A stretch of DNA of 64,000 nucleotides, taken from contig JAJAGP010000220.1 in the NCBI GenBank assembly GCA_025084515.1, positions 62,001 to 126,000 of the forward strand. Reading direction: 5' to 3'. A model generated the notes under the pieces. It was not told where the DNA came from, made no database searches, and saw nothing but the letters and a program-made list of their open reading frames with translations. Shown piece after piece: positions 31,414 to 43,189 of this stretch (its first letter is position 1; each line of letters opens with the position of its first letter). A program made the position numbers and the translations under genes. Source of the DNA: Ancistrus triradiatus (Eukaryota > Chordata > Actinopteri > Siluriformes > Loricariidae).

Positions 31414-32938
31414 CAGTCGTATGAAAAAGTTTGGGCACCCCTGATAATTTTCATGATTTTTCTTTATAAATCATTGGTTGTCCAGCTCAGCAATTTCAGG
31501 TAAATATATCATATAGCAGATGAACACCGTGATATTTGAGAAGAGAAATTAAGTTTATAGGTTTTACAGAAAGTGTGCAGTAATTATTCAAACAAAATTA
31601 GGCAGGTGCATAAATTTGGGAACCCTTGCATTTGAATACCTTTAGCATTAATTATTGGAACACAAAATTTGTTTTGTAAACTCATTGACCCTTGATCTAC
31701 ATACACAAGTGAATCCAAATATGAGAAAGTGTTAAGGTGGCCAAATGGAAGTTTTTCTCCTCTTTGCATCTTCTCTGAAGAGTGGCAACATGGGAGCCTC
31801 AAAACAACTCTCAAATGGCCTGAAAACAAAGGTTGTTCAACATCATGGTTCAGGGAAGGGAAAAGCTCTCTCAGAGATTTCAGCTGTCAGTTTCCACTGT
31901 GAGGAACATAGTGAGGCAATGGAAGACCACAGGGCACAGTTCTAGATAAGGAACTCCCGAAGTGGCAGACCAAGAAAAAATCTCAGATAGGCAGAGGCGA
32001 AGGATGGTGAGAACAGTCATAGTCAAGCAACAGACCACCTCCAAAGACCTACAACCTCATCTTTGCTGCAGATGGTGTCACTGTTTTCATCGTTCAACTA
32101 TACAGCGCACTTTGCACAAGGAAGAGGCTGATGGGAGAGTAATGCAGAAAGAAGCCTTTTCTGCAGACACGCCACAAACAGAGTCACTTGAGGTGTGCTA
32201 CAGCACATTTTGGACAATCCAGCTTCATTTTGGAATAAAGTGCTGTGTACTGATGAAACTAAAATTGAGTTTTATTTGGACCATAACAAGGAGCGAAAAA
32301 AGAACACAGCATCCCCAAGACAAACACTTGTTACCCACAGTAAAATTTGGTTGGCGGGTTCCATCATGCTGTGGGACTGTGTGGCCAGTGCAGGTACTAG
32401 GAATCTTGTTAAAGTTGAGGGTCGCATGGGACGAGGCCAACGACCCCAAACCCTGCCTCAAAATCTACTAAGGCATTCATGCAGAGGAACCAGTAACAAA
32501 CGTTCTGGAATGGCCATCTCAGTCCCCAGACATGAATATTACTGAAAATGTGGGCTGTCCATGCTCGGAAACCATCAAGCTGACTGAACTGGAGATGTTT
32601 CTAAAAGAAGAATGGTCCAAAGCACCTTCAACCAGAATCCAGGACTGGAAGCTGTAGGAAGCGTTTAGCGGCTGTTATTTTCTACAAAAGAAGGATCTAC
32701 TAAATATTGATGTAATTTTTCTTGTTGGGGGCCCAAATTTATGCACCTGCCTAAATTTGTTTGAATAATTACTGCACATTTTCTGTAAATCCTATAAACT
32801 TCATTTCACTTCTCAAATATCACTGTGTTCATCTGCTATATGATATATTTAACTCAAGTTGCTGATCTGAACAACCAATGATTTATAAACTAAAATCATG
32901 AAAATTATCAGGGGTGCCCAAACTTTTTCATACGACTG
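31414..32938 (+). mobile_element. Tc1-C, full-length with long terminal repeats
   Basis: A 1525-bp element flanked by TA on both sides (31412-31413 and 32939-32940). The inverted repeats are about 215 bp (31414-31629 and 32722-32938) and match closely along their whole length, from 'cagtcgtatgaaaaagtttg' to the inner 'gcaggtgcataaatttggg'. The outer 'agtttgggcacccctg' and inner 'aaatttgggaaccctt' motifs look like the two binding sites of an IR/DR element. The interior holds a damaged transposase. Confidence 0.85.
31790..32690 (+). pseudogene. Tc1-C transposase pseudogene
   Basis: The start at 31790 gives MGASKQLSNGLKTKVVQHHG, an N-terminal helix-turn-helix start that differs clearly from Tc1-A and Tc1-B. 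The frame stops at 31945, and further segments follow in shifted frames (31962-32471, 32195-32545). The first catalytic aspartate is retained in LCTDETKIEFY at about 32250. The second-aspartate block is damaged (near 32430, 'acgaggccaacgaccccaaa'), and the glutamate block near 32520 reads 'ccagacatgaatattactga', giving PDMNITE. It is inactive as written. Confidence 0.75.
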
Positions 32939-32944
32939 TATATA

Positions 32945-33805
32945 TCAGTATTAAGTGGTTAAGTAAATTAATGAATGAGTACATGAATGAGTTCTATGAC
33001 AGCAGAATTCTCAAAAACATGTCTTCAAAGAGCTTAAATAACATGTGCTAGAGTTTCAGCCTGTGCCACAAACAAAAAATAGATCTGAGAATGCTGAGAG
33101 CTTTCGGTGCACACCATTTCATTCATCCAAAATGAATTACAATCTGTACACCGAGCCTCTTCATTATTCTTGCTCCAATCCCTGCATGGATTTAGAATTT
33201 TAGTGGATAAAATCACAATATTTTTCATCTAAACTGAAAAGTGACCTGACCTGTCCTTAGACATTATTAAAAATATTTATATCTACGTCATAGTAGCTTT
33301 CCAAAGTTATAATTATGTTTTGGTAATCATCTAGACTGTTTAAAGGCTTCAGGGCACCAACATTTTGAAAACGTGGCAATAATGCCATAACTCCACATAA
33401 ATAATCGATGTGTGACCTTTCATTTAATGACCAGCTAATTGGAGCTGCACCTGTTCTTGGCCATCCGTGACATATAAGAGAATGTCTCTTGAACAATACA
33501 AGAGGGTCAGTTCTTTGGTCTGTCTGAGACTTCGCTTTCTCTAAAGCCTCTCATTAGGGTTTGCTAAAGCCTTTGTGACTGTTGTGTTTCAAATGAGCAC
33601 TGGGAGTTGGGAAGACGGTGACGTGTATCAGATCTGTGTTCAGGGGAAGGGGAGGGCTGTTGATAAAATTTAGCAATTCAACAAAATGACCTGTTTCGCA
33701 TGGGACTGCATCAGTTACCTTCATGTCTGTTTGCAAGTCTGTGAAAGCAAAAGATGGCTGTTGAAGAAAACTCAAACAGCTGCACCGAATCATTGTCACA
33801 TGATG
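32945..33805. other. Unassigned spacer
   Basis: No recognisable gene. Frames 33257-33496 and 33554-33799 (minus) have no domain and no relation to repeats in the window. Confidence 0.35.
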
Positions 33806-33809
33806 TTAC

Positions 33810-34525
33810 CAATATCCCCTCTTTTTCCGACTGAAGCAGATCGGAGTGAGATCCCGGTGTTCTAACCAAAGTCAGGATCCTGTTTGATTAGTGATTATAA
33901 ATTAGTATGATGAAGCTCTTAATGTTAATCTGATCAGTCAGAAATGTAAGGGCAGAGTTACAGAGCATCAGCAGCTTCTCTGGGTTAGAGCTGGACTTAC
34001 AGATAACAAACCTGTCAGAGGAATGAAGCTCCGATCAGCCGCGGATGGTGTTTAATGAAAGTTTAACTCCAGCAAACGACGTCTTTGTGAGGGATGAAGC
34101 TGATTAAGGTCATTTTTGTTGATGGGACTAAAACTGATCTTCAGTTTCGTTGCTCTTCAGTCAAGCTGTGAATCTATTAAGAGCCCGGGACGTTTGATTT
34201 AAGACTCCGTTTCCCTTTTAAAGTGCTTCCAAATCCAATTTGATAAACCTTTGGCTCAGGTTGGTCATTAACAGCTTCATCTTCCAAATTTTAACTCATT
34301 TTCAAAACCTATAAACTAATTACAGCTTTTAATTTGGCAGTGTTTTACTTGTGTGATCAACTTGCCTGCTTTTTATGGCGGATGTTGCTATGTTACGTGT
34401 GTATGCTGAGGAGTAATACTTATAGAGCATCGGTCAGCGTTCCATTATCGGCAGTAATGTCACGGCAAAAAGGTCTCCCAGCCAATCAGATTGCGGAGTC
34501 GGAACTGCCTGTGGTATAATGGCTT
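33810..34525. repeat. Possible unclassified dispersed repeat
   Basis: The stretch has a distinct, less AT-rich texture ('gatcagccgcggatggtgtt', 'ccagccaatcagattgcgga') that resembles non-autonomous DNA elements I have seen in fish. I cannot define its ends, terminal repeats or superfamily. Confidence 0.25.
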
Positions 34526-34529
34526 ATAT

Positions 34530-35295
34530 AAAAGGTCTAATATCTGGGGCCTAGCACTCACTCCTCGTCACATAAGGTACACAATGTTACCAACAGCCTT
34601 CACCTCGCCAGAGGCCCAATTCGAACCAGCATTCTTAGAGCACTGATTCTCAGATCCAGTCTTCAACATCAATAGACAGAATGTAGGATTGATTCTGAAG
34701 CTGGAAACTAAATGATTGGCAGATAGTCTGCCCAGATACTTAAGTTTTTAATGTATCTAAGCTGGGGTTCTTGGGCTGTTTCTGCAAGTCTTTCCAGATA
34801 AGGGATCAGCCAAATGCTGTAAATGTAAATGATTTTATGTAAAAAGGCCAGACCATCTGACCTGGTTGAAGGGGTGGTGTTGGTGTTCAGTGTGGGTCGA
34901 TTTGCATCTCTTTTCTTATTTAGTCTTGTTAAAGCAGATTTTCCTCATGTGTCTTCCAAGGTCTCTAATTCCTTCTCGTTCAATCATCCAACACTGGCAC
35001 CTCTGTGGGCGTTCCTGGCCAGTGGAACAGTGGCACTTGATAGCTTAGGATAGATCAGCCTGAGGAGGTGTGTGTTAGTACATTCTGCATGTATTCTGCC
35101 CAAACTAATGCAACCACACACATTGGGATTGTAAGACTAACGATTTGATTCAGCCTTTCAACAGTTCCTCCCTATTGAGCCATTCCTTTGATTGTGAGTG
35201 GTAACCTGAGAAGAGATTGATTAATAAATTCAGCTGATTGCAGTAAAGACTTGCAATGATTAGCTGTCATCTGGACACGGTCTCTTTAGGGATGG
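34530..35295. other. Unassigned spacer with a small SINE tail
   Basis: Mostly unassigned. About 34785-34830 ('ttccagataagggatcagcc', 'aaatgctgtaaatgtaaatg') resembles the 3' tail of SINE family 1 without its head. Confidence 0.4.
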
Positions 35296-35301
35296 GGATA
35301 T

Positions 35302-37596
35302 AGTGGATTTGGAAAGTATTCACACCCCTTCTCTTTTTTGTAGCTGAGCATTTCTAGACTACTTGTTGTCCTGGGGCACACTGGGGCTCCAGTCGTGAAT
35401 AGCCATTGATGCTGATGTTAAATAAACAAAGAAATTGCCATTTTTACTCACCGATCTAAACACAATAATCCTTAATGAGAAAGTAAAATTTTGTAAAGGT
35501 GTTAATTGTAAAAAAAGAAAAAAAAAGATACAATTTCTTATTTCTAATTTGTAAGTAATATAAGCATTATTGTGGCACTCCAATGTGAAGTCAGATACAC
35601 CCTTTTTGATGAGGCAAACTACAATGATTGTACATAGTTTAGACAGGCACACACCTGTGTATAATGTCTCACAGTTCATACTGCATGTAAGGCAAAAGCC
35701 AAGCCATTAAGTCTAAGGAACTCTCTGTAGACCTGACAATCTGAACAAGGGTATAAAATCACATTGAGTGTTCCGCCGGAGCACAGTGGCCATAATAATG
35801 GTGAAATGGATGTTTAGAACCACAGAGGCATTGTCTAGGGTTGACTGTCCATTGGAAAGTTTCTCTGGTCTGATGAGACAAAATAAAATTACTCTTTGGG
35901 GAAAACTTCAAGCACTATGTCTAATGAACACCAGTTACAAAGCTAATACCATCTCTATGGTGAAGCATGGTGGTGACACAATCGTGCTCTCTGGGTGCTT
36001 CTCATGGGCAGGACAGAGTGGCCCTTGGAAAATGCAGAGCGCACTAAATGCGACTGCTTGACGGTTCACATTTCAGCATGACAGTTACCTAACATGGAGC
36101 TAAGACAGTGCAATTCTCTGACTGTCCTTGAATGGTCTATCCAAGGCTCAGACATAAACATCATTAGAACATCTGTGGAGAGTCCTGATGGTGGCAGTTC
36201 ACTTTCACATCATCTCCAGTCTGGCAAAGCTTGAAATAATGGAATTACAGTGGTGCCTGAAAATTTGTGAACCCTTTACAATTTTCTATACTTCTGCATA
36301 AATATGACCTAAAACAACATCAGCTTTTCACACAAGTCCTACAAGTAGATAAAGAAAACCCAGTTAAACAAAAGAGACAAAAATATTATACTTGATCATT
36401 TATTTATTAAGGAAAAATGTGCAGCAATAACTGCAGCCAAACGTTTCCTGTAACTGTTGATCAGTCCTGCACACCGGCTTGGAGGAATTTTAGCCCATTC
36501 CTCCGTACAGAACAGCTTCAGCTCTGGGATGTTGGTGGGTTTCCTCACATTAGCTGCTCACTTCAGGTCCTTCCACAACATTTCGATCGGATTGAGGTCA
36601 GGACTTTGACTTGGTCATACCAAAACATGAACTTTATTCTTCTTTAACCAGTCTTTCTCCTTGCAACCCTGCCATGCAAACCATTTGTTGTTCAGTGTTC
36701 TTCTGGTGGTGGACTCATGAACATTAACATTAGCCAATGTGAGAGAGACCTCCAGTACTTAGAATTTATCCATGGGTCCTTTGTGACCTTGCCAACTATT
36801 ACACACCTTGCTCTTGGAGTGATCTTTGTTGGTCGGCCACTCCTGGGGAGGGTAACAATGGTCTTGAATTTCCTCCATTTGTACACAATCTGTCTGACTG
36901 TGGATTGGTGGAGTCCAAACTATTTAGAGATGTGTTTGTAACCTTTTCCAGCCTGATGAGCATCAACAACTCTCTTTCTGAGGTCCTCAGAAATCTCCTT
37001 TGTTCGTGCCATGGTACACTTCCACAAACGTGTGTTGTAAAGAGCAGACTGATAGATCCCTGTTCTTTAAATAAAACAGGGGGCCCACTCACACCTGACT
37101 GTCATCCCATTGATTGAAATCACCTGACTAATTTCACCTTCAAATGAACTGCTAATCCTAGAGGTTCACATACTTTTGCCACTCATTAATATGTAATATT
37201 GGATAATTTTCCTCAGTAAATAAATGAGCAAGTATAATATTTTTGTCTCATTTGTTTAACTGGGTTCTCTTTATCTACTTTTAGGACTTGTGTGAAAGTC
37301 TTATGATGTTTTAGGTCATATTTATGCAGAAATATAGAAAATTCTAAAGGGTTCACAATTTTTCAAGCACCACTGTAGCTGCCCAAATTCAGGTGTGTAA
37401 AACTTGAGACTTACCCAAGACTCTGTGCTGCCAAAGGGGTTTCTACGAATTGCTGAATTAGGGGTCTAGATATGTATGTATACAAGAGATTATTATTGAG
37501 TGTAGATTGAAAGGGAAAATTGCAATTACTTATGTTTACAATGAAATGTTTAGAACAATGAAATATGGCAAATATCAAAGGGTCAGAACACTTTCT
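35302..37596 (+). mobile_element. Tc1-H, interrupted by Tc1-A2
   Basis: The left end 'tagtggatttggaaagtatt' plus 'cacacccctt' and the right end 'caaagggtcagaacactttc' form a decayed inverted repeat. Between them, 35760-36247 carries transposase words: 'ttctctggtctgatgagaca' (first aspartate area), 'atggtgaagcatggtggtga', 'cagcatgacagtta' and 'catctgtggag'. At 36248 the sequence is cut by Tc1-A2 and resumes at 37376 with 'gctgcccaaattcagg' and 'gctgccaaaggggtttctac', the normal end of this family's transposase. It is inactive. Confidence 0.65.
36248..37375 (-). mobile_element. Tc1-A2, inserted into Tc1-H
   Basis: Both terminal repeats are present ('cagtggtgcctgaaaatttg' at left, 'tttttcaagcaccactg' at right), with TA on both sides (36246-36247 and 37376-37377). 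On the minus strand, 36692-36886 reads YKWRKFKTIVTLPRSGRPTKIT, the DNA-binding domain. The C-terminal end lies at the left (36440-36650). A deletion at about 36650 removes the catalytic core, giving a 1128-bp non-autonomous copy. Confidence 0.9.
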
Positions 37597-37802
37597 TTTA
37601 TTTAAAGATTAATGTTTCAGTGGCTGTTGGGAATTTAAGCGGTGGTATTGATTGAAATGGTCTGTAATGACCAGAGCGGTGGTGTAATGTTTAGATGGTC
37701 ATAAATCAGTGACAAAGTCAATAGAACTGTGGGGCCAGGGCCTTGGGGAATTGGCAAAAGCAGCAGTAAACTTAATGCAACTGATGGGGTGTGCATATTT
37801 CA

Positions 37803-38008
37803 GCACACAAGTCTGAGACCTCAAGTAAAAATGCTTCTGTGTTACATTTTTCCTCAAATTTAATATGCATTTCATTATAAATCATGTAATCCACATCAAA
37901 TCTGAGTGAGTCTTTGAATTTATGCCTTCATAAATGCTCAACGAGGTTTAGGACAGACCCAAACAAACACTTTCAGTAGTGGTCTCATACTTTTGGCTTC
38001 CTTTGTAC
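37803..38008. mobile_element. Tc1-J MITE-like short element
   Basis: The left end 'cacaagtctgagacctcaag' and the right end 'agtggtctcatacttttggc' are partial reverse complements about 205 bp apart, with no coding sequence between. Related to the terminal fragment at 8157. Confidence 0.5.
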
Positions 38009-38021
38009 ATACATTAATTCA

Positions 38022-38304
38022 TTTATCATTCACTTTCTTATCCGCTTGATCTTGGACAGGGTCGCAGTAGAGCCAGTGCCTAGCCGGCAGCACAGGAACA
38101 ACCCTAGACAGGGTGCCAATCCATCATAGAGCACACTTTCTCACTCACTAGGGGCACTTTAGGGACATCCATCAGCCTAACATGCATGTCTTTATAATGT
38201 GGGAGGAAACCGGAGTACCCAGAGTAAACCCACATGGATACAGGGAGGACCCAGACCACTCCACCTGGGGAGTGAACCTACCCACAGAGCCACTGTACCA
38301 CCCC
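38022..38304 (-). repeat. SINE family 2 copy
   Basis: A fairly complete minus-strand copy: tail 'ttcactttcttatccgcttg' and 'gacagggtgccaatccatca' at left, 'gtgggaggaaaccggagtac' in the middle, and the tRNA-like head at right ('ggagtgaacct', 'agagccactgtaccacccc'). Confidence 0.8.
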
Positions 38305-38309
38305 TTCCA

Positions 38310-39125
38310 AAGCCTGAAGATCTCTTTTCAGGGAAGAACATCAAGATGATTTTCTTGCTATACTGATATAATTCTGAATATCCCTGGTTGGCAGAATGGG
38401 AGCACATGCAGTTTCTCCAGCCATTCCACACCCAAGACTACCAAGACTCCTTGGGCAGATGGATCCTAACCTTCCTCTCACATTTCAATTCAGTTGTACT
38501 GGAAGATGCGGTGTAATAAAAAACGAACCACTAATTAGATTTTAACTGTCAGACACTGGTGTTAATGATAACAATATATTACTTTAACCACATTTAATAC
38601 TCGAAAATCCATACTAAGCCTCCTTCATCATTTGTCCCTATAAAAAGGTGGACAGATTGATGTCCGAGAGTCTTCAGTGTATCTGGTCATTGCTTTGGAT
38701 TTCGGAACAGATAACAGATGTAATAGTTAGTGGGGAGGTGACCAGGAGCAGGTCCATATATAGCATAATCCCAATTTTTCTGAAATATTTGAAGGACAAT
38801 TTTTCCAATTTTTCAGTCCATTTCAGGGATCAAAATGCACTTTTTTACTTTAACTCAAGACGCGGTGGGGTTGTGTTGTAAAAGGTGATAGGTGGAGATT
38901 AGGTAAAGATGAGCACCTGTATTATTCATGACAATTAAATGTGATTTGCGTGCTTAACAAAGTGCAAATTAAGTCAGTTGTGAATCAAATCACATTTATG
39001 GCATTTCCATTTAATGGTCTAAACAGATGGCGATGAATATTATATGAACAGATAATTAGTCATTTAACATATGGTTGAACCTAGTTTTGTTTTTAGGTAA
39101 TTTTTCAGACAGAATACAAATTATG
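38310..39125. other. Unassigned spacer
   Basis: No gene or repeat recognised. Confidence 0.35.
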
Positions 39126-39128
39126 GGA

Positions 39129-39235
39129 CTGTGGTAGTCTAGTGGTTAAGGTACTGGACTATTGACTTTAAGGTCTAGGGTTCAAATCTCATCTCTGGCA
39201 AGCTGCTGTTGGGTACTAGCTACACCACCACAGCC
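39129..39235 (+). repeat. SINE family 1 head with pol III boxes
   Basis: The best preserved tRNA-like head. Box A 'tagtctagtgg' at 39135-39145 fits the TRGYNNANNGG consensus, and box B 'ggttcaaatct' at 39179-39189 is close to GGTTCGANTCC. These boxes would direct RNA polymerase III in an active SINE. The body stops after 'gctgctgttgggtac', so the 3' tail needed for retroposition is missing. Confidence 0.75.
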
Positions 39236-39239
39236 ACAC

Positions 39240-40170
39240 CAATAACTATAACAATGAAATAATAAATTCTATATCTACGCTCATGACTGAGCACCGGTTT
39301 TAGCTAACATTAGATAATATATAACATTTTATATTGCTAATGAAATGCCAAGCCAACGCTGGAAATGAAATGACAGACCATCAGCTAAACTGTAACTTCA
39401 GGCAAAAGTTAGCAACAGGCTGATGCTAGCATTCCCCCATATGCACTATAAAATATGCAATAAAGTAAAGTGTATTAAGCAAGCTAGATAGCTACTTACA
39501 TTCACATACTGTGCTTTCCCTGGCCTGTGCAACTGCAACCTTAATGAAGATGCAATTATTGGTTTTAATTATTCATGTGTCAAATGAGCCATGCATTAAA
39601 TCAAACACAAACCACTTAAACAGTACACTGGTTAGCCAGTCACAGTTAAGCACAACACAGGAGATCGTGTCTTCTGAGGAAATTATTTGAACAGATAAAG
39701 ACAGATAAAGATAATATCAGTGATTGCTTCCTGAAATTTTGCCACTCCTGCTGTGTTTTTTATGATTTTCATTTCTTCTTTGCTTTGCTCTCAACTGCGG
39801 TTGAACACTGAGCAAGTACTTATTTGTCAGTTAACTGCTTAATAATTAACATCCCTAATTCATACTGACAAGATTGGTATTATCAAGTGTACTTTATCAT
39901 TTTCTCCATTTAGAACCAATTAAGTATAAATAGATAGCAGTTTCTCAACAGAGTGTTTGTTTGACATTTTCCATAATGTGGTTAAAAAACTGTTAATTAA
40001 ACACTGAAGAACCTGGAGGCAAAAAATCAGAGCATCATGTTGCAACAATGTCAACAATCAAACAGTTATGAATTACAGGTCTGTTCAGATTTGTATTATT
40101 CATTACACCTGGTCTTCTGACTACATGCCCCACTGAAAAAAATAAAATTGGGCCATCTTTTTAAATCCCT
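39240..40170. other. Unassigned AT-rich spacer
   Basis: No recognisable gene, repeat or inverted repeat. Confidence 0.35.
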
Positions 40171-40175
40171 CTATA

Positions 40176-41599
40176 CAGTGGTGCTTGAAAGTTTGTGAAT
40201 CCTTTAGCATTTTCTAGATTTCTGCATAAATATGACCTAAAACATCATCAGATTTTCACCAAAGTCCTAAAAGTAGATAAAGAGAACCCAGTTATACAAA
40301 TGAGACAAAAATATTATACTTGGTCACTTATTTATTGAGGAAAATTATCAATGGCAATGTTTGTGGAAGTGTATCATGGAATGAACAAAGGAGATTTCTG
40401 AGGACCTCAGAAAAGAGTTGTTGATGCTCATCAGGCTGGAAAAGGTTACAAACCATCTCTAAATAGTTTGGACTCAACCAATCCACAGTCAGACAGATTG
40501 TGTACAAATGGAGGCAATTCAAGACCATTGTTACCCTCCCCAGGAGTGGTCGACCAACAAAGATCACTCTAAGAGCAAGGCGTGTAATAGTTGGCGACAT
40601 CAGGGTAACTTCTAAGCAACTGAAGGCCTCTCTCACATTGACTAATGTTAATGTTCATGAGTCCACCATCAGAAGAACACTGAACAACAATGGTGTGCAT
40701 GGCAGGGTTGCAAGGGGAAAGCCACTGCTCTCCAAAAAGAACATTGCTGCATGTCTGCAGTTTGCTAAAGATCACATGGACAAGCCAGAAGGCTATTGGA
40801 AGAATGTGTTGTAGACGGATGAGACCAAAATAGAACTTTTTGGCTTAAAAAAAAGTGTTATGGAGAAAGGTAATCACTGCATTCCAGCATAAGAACCTTA
40901 TCCCATCTGTGAAACATGGTGGTGGTAGTATCATGATTTGGGCTTGTTTTGCTGCATCTAGGCCAGGACAACTTGCCATCATTGATGGAACAATGAATTC
41001 TGAATTATATCAGAGAATTCTAAAGAAAAATGTCAGGACATCTGTCCATGAACTGAATCTCAAGAGAAGGTGGGTCATGCAGCAAGACAACGACCCTAAG
41101 CACACAAGTTGTTCTACCAAAGAATGATTAAAGAAGAATAAAGTTTATGTTTTGGAATGGCCAAGTCAAAGTCCTGACCTTAATCCAGTTTAAATGTTGT
41201 GGAAGGACCTGAAGTGACCAATTAATGTGAGGAAACCCACCAACATCCCAGAGCTGAAGCTGTTCTGTACGGAGGAATGGGATAAAATTCTTCCAAGCCG
41301 GTGTGCAGGACTGATCAACAGCTACAGGAAACGTTTAGTTGCAGTTATTGCTGCACAGGGGGGTCACACCAGATACTGAAAGCAGAGGTTCACATACTTT
41401 TACCACTCACTGATATGAAATATTGGATCATTTTCCTCAGTAAATAAATGACCAAGTATAATATTTTTGTCTCATTTGTTTAACTGGGTTCTCTTTATCT
41501 ACTTTTAGTACTTGTGTGAAAATCTAATGAAGTTTTTGGTCATATTTATGCAGAAATATAGAAAATTCTAAAGGATTCACAAACTTTCAAGCACCATTG
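40176..41599 (+). mobile_element. Tc1-A3, near full length
   Basis: The left terminal repeat starts 'cagtggtgcttgaaagtttg' at 40176, after TA. The right one ends 'ctttcaagcaccattg' at 41599, followed by CA, so the right target TA has mutated. The leader between the left repeat and the start codon is shortened by a deletion at about 40350. At 1424 bp it is the longest Tc1-A copy in the window. Confidence 0.9.
40376..41378 (+). pseudogene. Tc1-A3 transposase pseudogene
   Basis: The start at 40376 meets a stop at codon 3. The open part at 40500-40814 holds YKWRQFKTIVTLPRSGRPTKIT, a complete second DNA-binding half (STIRRTLNNNGVHGRVARGKPLLSKK in sequence) and PEGYWKNVL, ending at a stop that replaces Trp just before TDETK. 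The second part, 40855-41127, holds KHGGGSIMIWACFAAS and MQQDNDPKHTS. A stop at 41126 and 'ccagtttaaatgttg' at the glutamate site (NPV then stop, instead of NPIEML) complete the damage. Confidence 0.85.
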
Positions 41600-42350
41600 C
41601 AGATATTCTCATTTACATATCAGTAAACAGATTAATAAGTTGAGCTTCAAGCAGAGGTCGAAAGAGGTAACCGCTGTAAAGTCAGGATGACCCGGTCTCT
41701 TCGCTAATACTAATATTAAAGAAATAAAAGCGTGGGCTTTCAAGTAGCATAGCAGTCAAAAAGTTTGCTTTGCTGTGAGTTCAAATCCTGAAGATGAATG
41801 GGTAAAGAGTAATGTGCTCCACTGTCTGGGTGGAAAGGATAGCAGTCCTGTGTCAAGCAGTCAGACCAATTATATTTTTTTGGGAGTACGCCTACAGAAT
41901 ATGACCTAGTCGACATCAAAGAGATGAGGTAGTTGAGTTTTCATAACTCAAAGTAAGGATATATCTTCCTTCTTCAGTAGCTGCCATAGAAGAGACTTCA
42001 TCAGTCATCGTGAATTGGAATTGATTTAATAATCACACGCTCACTCACTCATAAATACTCACCAAGCCAGTCAAGCTACTGTCATGTTTTGGGAGCTAAG
42101 AGGATACTCAGACTGTGGGAGGACATGGTAAACTTTGTATTGGCTATAACTTAAGATAGGATTGAGGTCCCTGGAGCTGGGCAGCAACTACGCTACCTAT
42201 GCCTCCATGCCATGGTGTAAAAATGCTGTTCCATGGTGTAAAAAATGTTTTCTTTGTTATTACTGTATTATCTTGCTGCTTAAATAAAACTTATTTACAA
42301 AAAATGGTAATATAAGCTCATTTAAGAACCAATTAAGTATAAATAGATAG
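41600..42350. other. Unassigned spacer
   Basis: No recognisable gene. About 41870-41890 contains a short T run. No inverted repeat was found. Confidence 0.35.
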
Positions 42351-42356
42351 CTGATG

Positions 42357-43028
42357 GGTGGCACGGTGGCTCTGTCGCCTCACAGCGAGAAGGTCCTGGG
42401 TTCAATCCCCAGGTGGTCTTTTCCACATAGTCCTTTCTGTGTGAAATCTGCATGTCCTTCACATGTCATGTATGTACAGTATAACAGTGGGGCAAAAAAG
42501 TATTTGGTCAGCCACTGATTGTGCAAGTTCTCCTACTTAGAAAGATGAGAGAGGTCTGTAATTTTCATCATAGCTACACTTCAACTATGAGAGACAAAAT
42601 GAGAAAAAAATCCAGGAAATCACATTGTAGGATTTTTAAAGAATTTAATTGTAAATTATGGTGGAAAATAAGTATTTGGTCAATAGCAAAAGTTCAACTC
42701 AGTACTTTGTAACATAACCTTTGTTGGCAATGACAGAGGTCAAACGTTTCCTGTAAGTCTTCACCAGGTTTGCACACACTGTAGCTGGTATTTTGGCCCA
42801 TTCCTCCATGCAGATCTCCTCTAGAGCAGTGATGTTTTGGGGCAACACGGACTTTCAACTCCCTCCACAAATTTTCCACATGGGTTTACTTCAGGTACTC
42901 CGGTTTCCTCCCACAGTCCAAAAGACTGCGTGTTAGGTTAATTGGTGTCTGTATAGTGCCCCTAGTGTGCGAGTGGGTGTATGAGAGTGCGAGTGTTTGT
43001 GACCTACGATGGATCAGTGTCCTGTCTA
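42357..43028 (+). repeat. SINE family 2, split by a Tc1-D fragment
   Basis: The left part (42357-42480) is the tRNA-like head, with 'ggtggcacggtggctctgtc' and box B 'ggttcaatccc' at 42399-42409, then 'tttctgtgtgaaatctgcat'. The right part (42879-43028) continues the SINE body with 'ggtactccggtttcctccca', 'cagtccaaaagactgcgtgt' and 'tgtcctgtctagggttgtt'. The gap is filled by Tc1-D1. The part of the head between the two boxes is shortened. Confidence 0.75.
42484..42878 (-). mobile_element. Tc1-D1 fragment
   Basis: The first about 390 bp are almost identical to Tc1-D2 at 56730: the terminal repeat 'cagtggggcaaaaaagtatt', the inner direct repeat 'aagtatttggtca' and the antisense transposase C-terminus (minus strand 42700-42870: VCANLVKTYRKRLTSVIANK-like). 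Everything to the right of 'ctccctccacaaattttc' is missing, including the second terminal repeat. Confidence 0.8.
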
Positions 43029-43029
43029 G

Positions 43030-43165
43030 GGTTGTTCACCCTTATCCAGACCGTTACAAATGATACCTTCTTACAATCCAAGCTCAAGAACCCAACAGAG
43101 GCAGTTTGGCAGAGGTGGGATTTGAACCCTGGACATTCTGGTGCTTAGTCCAGTACCTTAACCGC
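43030..43165 (-). repeat. SINE family 1 copy
   Basis: It begins 'cacccttatccagaccgtta', has 'gcagtttggcagaggtggga' and 'tttgaaccctggaca', and ends 'ccttaaccgctgggctacca'. It directly abuts the family-2 SINE, and its tail is missing. Confidence 0.75.
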
Positions 43166-43189
43166 TGGGCTACCACAGTCCAAAGAGGC

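Noticed and set aside
33810..34525. Complete DNA transposon
   Set aside because: Texture suggests a repeat, but neither terminal inverted repeats nor a target duplication could be found.
39129..39200. A tRNA gene
   Set aside because: Box A and box B are present, but the sequence cannot be folded into a convincing cloverleaf and is followed by SINE body; related copies are scattered over the window.
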